DNA from: Zoogloea sp016790385
Lineage (GTDB): Bacteria > Pseudomonadota > Gammaproteobacteria > Burkholderiales > Rhodocyclaceae
Assembly (NCBI RefSeq): GCF_041916735.1
Contig: NZ_JAYRYY010000004.1
Length of the DNA: 64,000 nt
Direction: 5' to 3' (one strand)
The notes beneath the pieces were generated by a model that saw only the letters and a list, made by a program, of their open reading frames with translations, was not told the DNA's origin and made no database searches. Positions within the stretch are counted from its first letter, which is position 1; each line of letters starts with the position of its first letter. This document shows positions 25,434 to 32,821 of this stretch, piece after piece. The position numbers were made by a program, and so were the translations under genes.

Positions 25434-25772
25434 TTAGCGGCGGCGGCTGAGCAAGGCGCCAACCAGGAGGCCGGCGGCACCGATGATTGCCGCCGAACGC
25501 CAGGGGTTGCTGCCGATGTAGCGCTCTGCCACATGCTTGGAATGGTGGGCGTCGCGACGCAGCACCTCAGCCGCATCCCTGGCGGCACAGCGCAGGTTGT
25601 CGATGACGGTGGCAGCCGCATCGCGGGTGACTTCCGCCGTGGCATCCAGCTGGCGACGCACGCCGGGGATGGCGGCCCGAGCGCTCTCCTGAAGGTCGGA
25701 GGCAACCTGCCGGATGCTCCCCGGAGTGGTCGAAGTGTTCGGGGTGGTGGGGGTGGTCTCGATGGTATTCAT
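25434..25772 (-). CDS. DUF883 (ElaB/YqjD-like) membrane-anchored protein
   Basis: The 112-residue protein starts at MNTIETTPTT with AGGAG upstream; a longer frame from 25814 is less likely. A Thr/Pro-rich N-terminus and a long amphipathic helix (QVASDLQESARAAIPGVRRQLDATAEV) precede the C-terminal anchor IGSNPWRSAAIIGAAGLLVGALLSRRR, quoted in part: NPWRSAAIIGAAGLLVG. This is the ElaB/YqjD/YgaM pattern; these stationary-phase proteins are inner-membrane anchored and some bind ribosomes. It is co-oriented with the BON and OmpA genes. Confidence 0.85.
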   Translation of the reverse strand: MNTIETTPTTPNTSTTPGSIRQVASDLQESARAAIPGVRRQLDATAEVTRDAAATVIDNLRCAARDAAEVLRRDAHHSKHVAERYIGSNPWRSAAIIGAAGLLVGALLSRRR

Positions 25773-25862
25773 GATCTTCTCCTGAATTGATCTCGAAGCT
25801 GATTTCAAAGGCACGGCCTGTCCGGATCAGTGCAACTCACGCCGGACAAAGCCGTGGGGCGC

Positions 25863-26189
25863 TCACTTGGCGCGAACGATGATGTCGTTCTTGACCGATT
25901 TCACGCCGTCGACCGACTTGGCGATCTCCTCAGCGCGCATCCTCTCGGTTGCCGACGGGGTGAAGCCGGACAACTGCACCACGCCATTCTTGGTTTCCAC
26001 ACCGATGGCGGTGATGCGCACGGATTTGTCTTCCGCGTGCTTGGCCTTGATGTTCGCGGTGATCGAGGCGTCATCCACGTATTGCGACACGGACGACTTT
26101 TCTTGGGCCTTTTCGACCGCATAGGCCGAGGTCGCGGTGGCAAGGGCCAGCATGCTGGCAACAAGGATCGATTTGGCGGACTTCTTCAT
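25863..26189 (-). CDS. Periplasmic BON-domain protein (OsmY-like, paralogue 1)
   Basis: The 108-residue protein has a Sec signal peptide (ends TSAYAVE) and one BON domain (~35-107: DDASITANIKAKHAEDK..., VETKNGVVQLSGF, VKSVKNDIIV). The ribosome site is GAGGAGAACATC. BON domains are thought to bind phospholipid or envelope surfaces. OsmY relatives are induced by osmotic and stationary-phase stress. A second BON gene at 41194 encodes a lipoprotein version with the same YVDD...IT pattern, and both are preceded by the same upstream block. Confidence 0.88.
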   Translation of the reverse strand: MKKSAKSILVASMLALATATSAYAVEKAQEKSSVSQYVDDASITANIKAKHAEDKSVRITAIGVETKNGVVQLSGFTPSATERMRAEEIAKSVDGVKSVKNDIIVRAK

Positions 26190-26298
26190 GATGTTCTCCT
26201 CTGGTTTTCGATTGAAGTTGAATCAGGAATCGCAGCTGCATTCAGACACTGCGTTTGCGTTTCCATGGCTCCAATGTATTCGTCGCCCCGGACTCGAT

Positions 26299-26350
26299 CT
26301 GTCCGACAAAAACGGAAAGGCCTGTAGGAATCGACCGTCGGCCCTGTCGG
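26299..26350 (-). promoter_or_regulatory. Conserved upstream block of BON gene 1
   Basis: This sits in the 339-base gap 26190-26528 between the BON gene and the divergent AsmA gene. On the plus strand it holds CTGTCCGACAAAAACGG, CTGTAGGAATCGACC and GTCGGCCCTGTCGGAT. The same order of parts occurs upstream of BON gene 2 at 41591-41645, with matching spacing. Its centre is ~135 bases upstream of the BON start. I see no other feature in the gap. Confidence 0.55.
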
Positions 26351-26528
26351 ATCAGACTCGCCACCGGCGGGGCGGCAAGCCCTCGCGCCAGGGCGCTCGT
26401 GCAGCCGCGGCGTTGCGCCGGGCGGCATTCGTGCCGGACATGTCTTACAGGCCGCTCGTCCGCTGCCGACACCGGAACCCGCCGGTCACGCATAAGATGC
26501 AGGCAGGTTTTTCACTCCGTAATAACGC

Positions 26529-28436
26529 ATGCCGACGCAAGCCCCCCCGACTCGCCGCCGCAGACGTCTCCGTCAGGCCGCCGCCGCCCTGGCCGTGATC
26601 GGTCTTGGCACCGCCCTTTTCGACTGGAATGTGCTGCGCCGCCCCCTCGAATACGTGATCAGCGGTCGTCTGGAACGGGAGATCCGCATCAACGGCCCCC
26701 TTTCCGTCCATCTGTGGAGCCTCCATCCCAGCCTCAGCGCGGAAGAGGTCGAACTGGCCAACGCGCCGGGTGGCAAGGCCCCGCACCTGGCCAGGGTAGG
26801 CAGGCTTCAGATCACGCTGAACCTGACCGAATCCCTGAAGGGCAACTGGGTGCTCGATGGCCTGGACCTGGATCGCGCCGATGTCCAGCTGGAGGAAGAC
26901 GCCGCCGGCAAGGGCAATTGGCTTTTCGGCCGGCAGGGCGACGAGGCTCCCCTTGCGGTGCGCTACGGAAAGATCCGCATCCGCGATGGCACACTCGGCC
27001 TGCGCCTTACGGCTCGCAAGGTCGATCTCAAACTCCGCATCACCTCGGAACAGGACAAGGAGCGCCTGAATGTCACCGTCGCCGGCCGCTGGGCAGGCGA
27101 GGCGGTCGATATTTCGGGAAAGGCCGACGTGGTGCAGGGGCTTCTGTATGGCAACCAGCCTTACTCGGTGGATGCCCGTGGCAGCATCGGGCCAACCCGT
27201 TTCAGCGTGAGTGGCAGTGCCGCTGACCTTGCACAAATAGACGGGCTCGACATCCTTTTCACCCTGTCGGGGCAAAGCCTTGCGGGCTTGTTCCCCTTGA
27301 CCGGCGTTCCGCTCCCCGCCACACCGCCCTATCGCATAGCCGGCCGCCTGGTGAGAACCGGCCCGAGCTGGCAGTTCCAGGATATCGACGGAAAGGTGGG
27401 ATCAAGCGATGTGAGCGGGCGGCTGAGCATCGATCGCAGCACCACACCTCAGAAACTTGCGGGAAAGCTGCGCTCCGGACGCCTCGATCTGTCCGACCTG
27501 TCTGGGTTTATCGGTGCTCGCACGAGCACCGGGCAGGAGATCGCTCCACGCCCGGGAAAGGTCCTGCCCTCGCGCCCGCTCGGCTTTGAAAAAATTGCTG
27601 CGGCCAATGTGGATCTGGATTTCGTCATCGACGATTTTCGCAATACCGGGCTGCCCCTTGACTCGGCCCAGGGCCGGCTCACGATTATTGACCGCCAGGT
27701 GAGTCTTTCCCCCCTCAAGCTCGGCCTCGCCAAGGGCGTGACCGACGGCAAACTGGAACTGGACACCCGCAAGCAACCCGCCAGCGCAAAGCTGGACATG
27801 CGCGCCACGCGCCTGCAACTGCGCGAGCTACTGCCCGATACAAACTCGCGCCGCTTCACCTCCGGCGTGCTCGGCGGGCACGCGACGCTCGCCATGCGCG
27901 GGCAATCCGTTGCCGACTTGCTGGCCAGCGCCAACGGCACGCTTGGGCTGGCGATGACGGGCGGGAGCACCGACCGTCTGCTCGTCCGCCTGGCCAACCT
28001 GGATGTGGCGAATTCGTTGGTGAGCTGGCTCTCCGGCGGCCAACGAGAGGACATCCGCTGCATCATCGCCGACATGGAAGCCACAAACGGCGTGCTCAAA
28101 CCCCGCACCCTCATCCTCGACACGGCACGGACGCGGGTGCGCGGCAAAGGTGAGATCAACCTGCGTGACGAAACCCTCGACCTGCATCTGCGCACCGAAG
28201 CCAAGGACACCAGCCTGCTGGCCTTGCGCGGCCCGCTCTATCTCGGTGGCAGCTTTGCCGATCCGGTGGTACGACCCGAGCCGCTCCCCGTGGGCTCCCG
28301 GATTGCGGGTGCCGTGGCGCTGGGCCTGATTGCGCCGCCCCTCGCGCTGCTGCCGCTCATCGAAACCGGCGGCGCCGAACACTCGCCCTGCTCCACCACG
28401 CTCGGCGTCACCCCCGGCAAAGCCACCCCGCGCTGA
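26529..28436 (+). CDS. AsmA-family envelope protein
   Basis: The 635-residue protein has an N-terminal membrane helix (~18-34) after a very basic start (RRRRRLRQ), followed by a long beta-rich periplasmic region. The AsmA N-terminal part has LRRPLEYVISGRLEREIRINGPL and VELANAPGG. The C-terminal AsmA_2 region has LGGHATLAMRGQSVADLLASANG and VRGKGEINLRDETLDL. AsmA-like proteins are proposed to carry or organise phospholipids between membranes. It stands alone on the plus strand and ends facing DUF1328 and CsbD genes. Confidence 0.85.
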   Translation: MPTQAPPTRRRRRLRQAAAALAVIGLGTALFDWNVLRRPLEYVISGRLEREIRINGPLSVHLWSLHPSLSAEEVELANAPGGKAPHLARVGRLQITLNLTESLKGNWVLDGLDLDRADVQLEEDAAGKGNWLFGRQGDEAPLAVRYGKIRIRDGTLGLRLTARKVDLKLRITSEQDKERLNVTVAGRWAGEAVDISGKADVVQGLLYGNQPYSVDARGSIGPTRFSVSGSAADLAQIDGLDILFTLSGQSLAGLFPLTGVPLPATPPYRIAGRLVRTGPSWQFQDIDGKVGSSDVSGRLSIDRSTTPQKLAGKLRSGRLDLSDLSGFIGARTSTGQEIAPRPGKVLPSRPLGFEKIAAANVDLDFVIDDFRNTGLPLDSAQGRLTIIDRQVSLSPLKLGLAKGVTDGKLELDTRKQPASAKLDMRATRLQLRELLPDTNSRRFTSGVLGGHATLAMRGQSVADLLASANGTLGLAMTGGSTDRLLVRLANLDVANSLVSWLSGGQREDIRCIIADMEATNGVLKPRTLILDTARTRVRGKGEINLRDETLDLHLRTEAKDTSLLALRGPLYLGGSFADPVVRPEPLPVGSRIAGAVALGLIAPPLALLPLIETGGAEHSPCSTTLGVTPGKATPR

Positions 28437-28495
28437 ATCTCCATCCACCCCGCGCCGGTGCTGCGGAGCGGCCGGAATCGCCGGTGGACGAAATC

Positions 28496-28559
28496 GGGGG
28501 ACAGGCCATGACAGCCTGTCCCCCGGTGGAAATGAGCGATCATCTAATCAATCGCTCAT
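28496..28559 (+). terminator. Tandem hairpins between convergent asmA-like and DUF1328 genes
   Basis: The first hairpin is a perfect 11-bp stem (GGGGGACAGGC at 28496-28506 with its complement at 28514-28524). The second is a perfect 9-bp stem (ATGAGCGAT at 28532-28540 with 28551-28559), followed by a T-rich stretch GGCTTTTCTTC. Together they probably end transcription from both sides. Confidence 0.7.
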
Positions 28560-28583
28560 GGCTTTTCTTCTGTGATCAGCGCC

Positions 28584-28751
28584 TTATCCCTTGCCGCGCG
28601 CCGAATTGAAGACAAAGCTGACGACGGCGAGGATGAGAAAGACGAAAAACAAGACCTTTGCAATTCCCACCGCACCGGCCGCGATCCCGCCAAAGCCGAA
28701 TACGGCGGCAATCAGCGCGATCACGAAGAAAACAAGGGCGTAATGCAGGAT
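28584..28751 (-). CDS. DUF1328 small membrane protein lacking an ATG start
   Basis: This is a 55-codon gene. The product (I/M)LHYALVFFVIALI... has two hydrophobic helices around FGFGGIAAGAVGIAK and is almost identical to the DUF1328 protein at 34615-34782. In the paralogue the first codon is ATG. Here the equivalent codon is ATC, placed 8 bases after a good AGGAG. The next codon is CTG, which could serve as start; the first ordinary candidate is a GTG at codon 10. The gene may initiate at ATC or CTG, be silenced by the change, or reflect a base-call error. Function of the family is unknown; it occurs with CsbD and BON stress genes. Confidence 0.7.
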   Translation of the reverse strand: MLHYALVFFVIALIAAVFGFGGIAAGAVGIAKVLFFVFLILAVVSFVFNSARGKG

Positions 28752-28795
28752 GGCGGTTTCTCCTGAGTGGTTTTCGGATTCAGTTCATCGAACGA

Positions 28796-28999
28796 TCAGA
28801 CCTTGATGTTCTTTTCCCAGTCCTTCACATGCTTTTCGGCCTCATCCTTGGTGACGCCGTAGCGCTCCTGGATCTTGCCCGCGAGGACTTCACGCTTGCC
28901 TTCGATCACGTCCAGATCGTCGTCGGTGAGCTTGCCCCATTGCTCCTTGAGCTTGCCCTTGAGTTGCTTCCAGTTGCCTTCAATGATGTCGCGGTTCAT
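28796..28999 (-). CDS. CsbD-family stress protein
   Basis: This is a 67-residue hydrophilic protein of the CsbD/YjbJ family: MNRDIIEGNWKQLKGKLKEQWGKL is the classic start, shown here up to MNRDIIEGNWKQLKGK, followed by TDDDLDVIEGKREVLAGKIQERYG. Members are abundant general-stress proteins of unknown mechanism. The ribosome site AAAGGAGAAAAGTC is strong. It is followed at 45 bases by the DUF1328 gene and probably shares its transcript. Confidence 0.92.
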   Translation of the reverse strand: MNRDIIEGNWKQLKGKLKEQWGKLTDDDLDVIEGKREVLAGKIQERYGVTKDEAEKHVKDWEKNIKV

Positions 29000-29174
29000 G
29001 ACTTTTCTCCTTTTGGGTTGGCCGGCGAGCGTGAGGCCGGGGGCCGCTTGCTGCGCCGGGATGCAGTTGTTTCTGCATGGTTCTACTTTATCCGCGGCCT
29101 GGCGGCGGGGCAGTCGGCCACATCCGAATGGAATGTGAGAATGCGCTTACGGGCCTGTCGGTGAAGCAGATACG

Positions 29175-29203
29175 AATACGGCCTGCATGGAGCAGGCCGT
29201 ATT
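29175..29203 (-). terminator. Hairpin downstream of the metallopeptidase gene
   Basis: A perfect 12-bp stem (AATACGGCCTGC and complement) with a 5-base loop lies 37 bases past the metallopeptidase stop. No long T-run follows on the minus strand, but stem quality is high. Confidence 0.6.
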
Positions 29204-29239
29204 TGCCAATCGCCGAAGCGCCGGGTGGATATTTCGATT

Positions 29240-30331
29240 TCAGCCCGGCGCAGCCGGAGGCCAGGCCTGCCAGTCAAGCCCGCGTGCGCTCATGACAACC
29301 GCATCGACAAAGACGAGCTTGTCCAGCACCGGATCAGGCAGCACGAAGGGATAGCTGTCGCCGTGGCCAAGGCTGCGGCTCATGCTGTTGAGAAAACGGG
29401 CGAGGGGCAACCAGCCAGACGTCAAACGCTCGCGAAAAGGCATCGCGAAGGCGGCGGCAGGGTCAGCACCCGCGGGGCCATCCGCCTGTCCATCAAGGTG
29501 CAGCCCCCAATGCTCCGCCGTATCGAGCGCATCAATCACATGCAGGTAATGCGCCCAGGTTTCGGCCCAATCCTCCCAGGGATGGGACGTAGCGTAGGCG
29601 CTGATGAAATGATCGGGCCAATCAGGCGCCGGACCGTCCTTGTAATGGACGGCGAGGGCTTCTGAGTAATCGGCGCTTTCGTCTCCGAAAAGTGCACGGA
29701 ACGCCGGCAGCCACGCGCCGTTGGCAACGAGCGCGTCCCAGTAATAGTGGCCGATCTCGTGCCTGAAGTGTCCGAGCAGGCTGCGATATGGCTCGCCCAT
29801 CGCGGTGCGCCGCGCCTCCCGTTCGGCATCGTCGGCCTCAGCGATATTGACGGTGATGCATCCCTCATCGTGCCCCGTGAGTGCCGGCTCTTTGCCCTCG
29901 ATCGTGTCGAGAAACTGAAAGCGCAGGCCACGCTCGGGGTCTTCGGCCAGCCCCGGCCGGGCCAGCCCAAGGGTGTCGAGGGAGTAATACAGACGGCGTT
30001 TCGCCGCCTCCAGCCGCGCCCAGTACAAACGGTTGTCGCCCTGATCCAGGGCGGGGATCACTTCCGTCTGCCTGCAACAGGAACACAGCTCGACAGGGTC
30101 ATCGGCGGGAACCATCCAGTTGCAGACGTTCTCAGCGCTGTAATTCGCGCACGGCCGCCATTGGTGGCCGTCGTCGCCACCCAGCCGCGTCCATGGCCCT
30201 TCGGGCGTCGGCACGAAGGCCCCCATGGTGAGGAGCGAGGGCAGATATCCCAAGGCCGCGCCGCAGGCGGCGCAGTGGGTGTTCTCAAAATAGACCGGGT
30301 GATTGCATTGGGTGCAGCGAAAGGTTTTCAT
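29240..30331 (-). CDS. Putative zinc-binding metallopeptidase
   Basis: The 363-residue protein begins with a zinc ribbon (FRCTQCNHPVYFENTHCAACG) and has a second Cys cluster (ENVCNW...ELCSCCRQ). The active-site helix is FRHEIGHYYWD (HExxH), followed ~55 residues later by the conserved DWAETWAHYLHVIDALDTA. This matches the putative zinc-binding metallopeptidase family (Peptidase_Mx type, PF15887-like), known from genomes but with unknown substrate. No signal peptide is present, so it should be cytoplasmic. It ends 22 bases... upstream of it lies the Crp/Fnr gene's stop, so the two are tail-adjacent on the same strand and may be co-transcribed. Confidence 0.85.
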   Translation of the reverse strand: MKTFRCTQCNHPVYFENTHCAACGAALGYLPSLLTMGAFVPTPEGPWTRLGGDDGHQWRPCANYSAENVCNWMVPADDPVELCSCCRQTEVIPALDQGDNRLYWARLEAAKRRLYYSLDTLGLARPGLAEDPERGLRFQFLDTIEGKEPALTGHDEGCITVNIAEADDAEREARRTAMGEPYRSLLGHFRHEIGHYYWDALVANGAWLPAFRALFGDESADYSEALAVHYKDGPAPDWPDHFISAYATSHPWEDWAETWAHYLHVIDALDTAEHWGLHLDGQADGPAGADPAAAFAMPFRERLTSGWLPLARFLNSMSRSLGHGDSYPFVLPDPVLDKLVFVDAVVMSARGLDWQAWPPAAPG

Positions 30332-30352
30332 GCTTGATTACCATCGAGGTGG

Positions 30353-31084
30353 TCAGATGAGAGGGCGCCCCCGCAGAGGCAGGGCGTAGTATTCGGCGAG
30401 GCGTTGCAGCGCCTCGACCCGGAGGATGCGCAGGCGATTGGCCGACATCTCGTGCAGCCCGTAGGCATGCAGGCGGCGGAGCGATTTGTTCGTGTGCACC
30501 AGGGACAGACCCAGTGCATCTGCAATGTGCTGTTGATTGAGGGGGAAATTGACGCCGCCCTCATCGCCCTCCCCGACACTGCGCGCGCGCTTGTAAAGAT
30601 GCACGAGCAACATTGCAATGCGCTCCATGGCGCTTCGCCGGCCGACGGAAAGCAGGTTCTCGTCCACGATCAGCTCTTCGTGTGCGCTGAGCCATGTGAG
30701 GTCATAGGCGAGCCCGGGAAATCCCCGATACAGATCCCAAAGCTCATTGCGCGGAAAGACGCACAGCCGCACCGGTGTAAGGGTTTCGACCCCATGGGGC
30801 ACCTGTCCGGACAATTCGGCCTGAAGGCCGATGAAATCCCCCGGCAAGAGAAAACTGAGGATCTGCCGGCGCCCATCCGGAAGACTTCGGTAGCGAAATG
30901 CCCAACCTGCGCGCAGGGTGAACAGCAACTCTGAGGATTCCCCTTCACGCAGGATCGCAGCCCCCGCCTCCAGCTTATTTTCCCGGCGGCGGAATCGTTC
31001 AATGAAAGCCAGCTCTTCGGCGCTGACGTGGGTAAACCCCCCTTGGGCTCGCAGCGGACAATCAGAACAGGACATATCTCCCAT
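30353..31084 (-). CDS. Crp/Fnr-family transcriptional regulator
   Basis: The 243-residue regulator starts at MGDMSCSDC, chosen because GGGGAGG lies 8 bases upstream; a GTG at 31093 overlaps that site. Residues ~25-140 are a cyclic-nucleotide-binding-type beta roll (ILREGESSELLFTLRAGW, SFLLPGDFIGL). Residues ~170-235 form a winged helix with FPLNQQHIADALGLSLVHTNKSLRRL. The N-terminal CSDC has only two of FNR's cysteines, so an oxygen-sensing iron-sulfur cluster is doubtful. It is a plausible master regulator of the surrounding stress genes. A palindrome in its own upstream region suggests autoregulation. Confidence 0.9.
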   Translation of the reverse strand: MGDMSCSDCPLRAQGGFTHVSAEELAFIERFRRRENKLEAGAAILREGESSELLFTLRAGWAFRYRSLPDGRRQILSFLLPGDFIGLQAELSGQVPHGVETLTPVRLCVFPRNELWDLYRGFPGLAYDLTWLSAHEELIVDENLLSVGRRSAMERIAMLLVHLYKRARSVGEGDEGGVNFPLNQQHIADALGLSLVHTNKSLRRLHAYGLHEMSANRLRILRVEALQRLAEYYALPLRGRPLI

Positions 31085-31111
31085 GGCATCCACCTCCCCG
31101 GCGGTATGAAT

Positions 31112-31128
31112 TGTTCATTTAATGGACA
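31112..31128. promoter_or_regulatory. Operator-like palindrome between crp/fnr-type and BLUF genes
   Basis: TGTTCATTTAATGGACA is a 17-bp near-perfect inverted repeat (one mismatch per arm), with the TGT...ACA ends seen in Crp/Fnr-type sites. It is 28 bases upstream of the regulator's ATG and ~110 bases upstream of the divergent BLUF gene. Confidence 0.45.
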
Positions 31129-31235
31129 CTTTCAAAATGCACCCCTGATTCCCCGTTTTAGCAATGTCATTTGACGTGGTGACGTCGCCCTTCCCGGGTT
31201 AGATTCGCGGCGGACCCACTGCACGTGCCTTGAAC

Positions 31236-31634
31236 ATGGAAACGCTTTTCCAGTACGCCTACACCAGCTGCATCCGCCCCGAGATCAGCCTGACCCGAGT
31301 CAACGAGATCGTTCAGGTGTCGCGGCGCAATAACCGCCTGGCCGGAATCACGGGCATTCTCGTGTTTGATGGCTGGCGCTTCTTCCAGTATCTGGAGGGC
31401 CCCGAAGACGCGGTTCGCCGCCTTGTGGACAAGCTCCGGCTTGATCCACGCCACAACAACTACGTCGAGCTGCTTTGCAGCCCTTTTGCCGGGCCTCGAC
31501 GTTTCCACAAATGGTCCATGGGATATTCGGTCAGCGCCGACGAGAATCTCCTCGAGACTTTCACCAACCTCAATGCGTCGGAGCTGATCCAGAACATGCC
31601 CGATCTCGTGGCCAACATCGATTTCGAACCGTGA
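31236..31634 (+). CDS. Short BLUF-domain blue-light sensor
   Basis: The 132-residue protein consists of little more than a BLUF domain that should bind FAD. The start METLFQYAY is preferred over a TTG two codons earlier. Key residues are visible: Tyr9 in YTS, Asn32/Asn33 in RRNNRLAGITG, Gln51 in FFQYLEG, Trp93 and Met95 in FHKWSMGY. These match the hydrogen-bond network of AppA, BlrB and PixD. The ~35-residue tail could contact a partner. With no output domain it must signal by protein contact; the divergent Crp/Fnr regulator and receiver-only proteins nearby are candidates by position only. Confidence 0.92.
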   Translation: METLFQYAYTSCIRPEISLTRVNEIVQVSRRNNRLAGITGILVFDGWRFFQYLEGPEDAVRRLVDKLRLDPRHNNYVELLCSPFAGPRRFHKWSMGYSVSADENLLETFTNLNASELIQNMPDLVANIDFEP

Positions 31635-31726
31635 GCACCCGAAACATTCGCCGATGACCGCCATTCGGCACATCGAGCCCGCGTTTTGTTCTTGGAGGGT
31701 ATTTCAGCCCAATCACCCCCGGTTGC

Positions 31727-31796
31727 CTGTCGGACAGTCGCGAGTAACGGCGTAGGACTTCCCCCACACTCGCTGCAGCGCAGGACAAGTCCTACA
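31727..31796 (+). promoter_or_regulatory. Paired palindromes upstream of the yihY-like gene
   Basis: CTGTC-G-GACAG (31727-31737) is a perfect palindrome, followed by GTAGGAC and by the perfect AGGAC-AA-GTCCT (31782-31793) running into CCTACAG. This combines the two elements shared with the other island promoters. The region 31635-31900 holds no gene. Confidence 0.5.
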
Positions 31797-31900
31797 GCGC
31801 TTTCGGCAGATCCCCATGGCCTGGCGTGAGCTTTCGCATCAGGCTTTAATGTGGCAGCCGGCGCATCCCGCGCAGGCACCTTCCGCCCGGTGATTCCAGC

Positions 31901-32821
31901 ATGGATCTGGACAATCAGAAGGTCCGACTCGCGTCCCCCCCGGTTCCATCAGCAGGTGGGCTGTCAGCCTTACCCGGCTGCCTGTGGCCGGCCGCCCGCG
32001 TGTTCATTGAACGGGATGCCCCTCGCCATGGCGCGGCGCTCGCCTTTTACACCATCTTTTCGCTCGCTCCCCTGCTCGTGGTGGTCACCGCCGGCATCGC
32101 AGTGCTGCTGGGGACGACATCGGCACAGAACACGATCGCCGAATACCTGGAACGGGTTCTCGGCGCGGAAGAGGCGCGGGTGATCGTGGCGATGATGCGA
32201 CATGCCGTGGAACGGCTTCAGTCGAGCGGCATGGCGGCCTGGGTGGCGATGGGCAGCACGCTCCTGGGGGCCAGCGTCACCTTCCTCGAACTGAAGGCCG
32301 CGCTGGCTTCGATCTGGGGTACGCACCCGGCATCCGGCTCAGGGGCCAGGGAGATGATCACCGGGCGCCTGAGCGGACTGGCCCTCGCCCTCGGCATCGG
32401 CTTCCTGCTCGGCGTCACCATGCTGGCCGAAGCCGCCCTGCGTGCCGCGGTGGCCTGGGTGGGCGAGGATCTTCCCGGATTCGACCTGATGGCCGGATTC
32501 ATCAATCTCTTCGTCGTGAATGCATTCAGCACCCTCCTGTTTGCGACCCTGCTGTCCAGGCTCGCCCCGGACGGCATCGGCTGGCGCGACGCAATTCCCG
32601 CCGCGCTCGTCGTCACCGTGCTATTCGCCCTCGGCCGCTATCTGATCGCGGCCTACCTCACCCATGCGGGCGTCACCTCCGCCTATGGCGCGGCCGGTTC
32701 GTTCGCCGCAATCCTGGTGTGGTGTTATGCCTCGGCCCAGATCTTCCTTTACGGAGCCTGCGTCCTGTACGTGCAAAGGCAAGAGGCCTCGCCGGAACTC
32801 TCGAAGGAGCACACAGCATGA
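31901..32821 (+). CDS. YihY/UPF0761-family inner-membrane protein
   Basis: This is a 306-residue polytopic protein with about six hydrophobic segments. Family marks include RDAPRHGAALAFYTIFSLAPLL near the start, shown here as HGAALAFYTIFSLAPLL, and TSAYGAAGSFAAILVWCYAS AQIFLYGA near the end. The family was once called ribonuclease BN in error, and its function is unknown. The stop overlaps the start of the following oxidoreductase gene (ATGA), so the two are translationally coupled. Confidence 0.88.
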   Translation: MDLDNQKVRLASPPVPSAGGLSALPGCLWPAARVFIERDAPRHGAALAFYTIFSLAPLLVVVTAGIAVLLGTTSAQNTIAEYLERVLGAEEARVIVAMMRHAVERLQSSGMAAWVAMGSTLLGASVTFLELKAALASIWGTHPASGSGAREMITGRLSGLALALGIGFLLGVTMLAEAALRAAVAWVGEDLPGFDLMAGFINLFVVNAFSTLLFATLLSRLAPDGIGWRDAIPAALVVTVLFALGRYLIAAYLTHAGVTSAYGAAGSFAAILVWCYASAQIFLYGACVLYVQRQEASPELSKEHTA

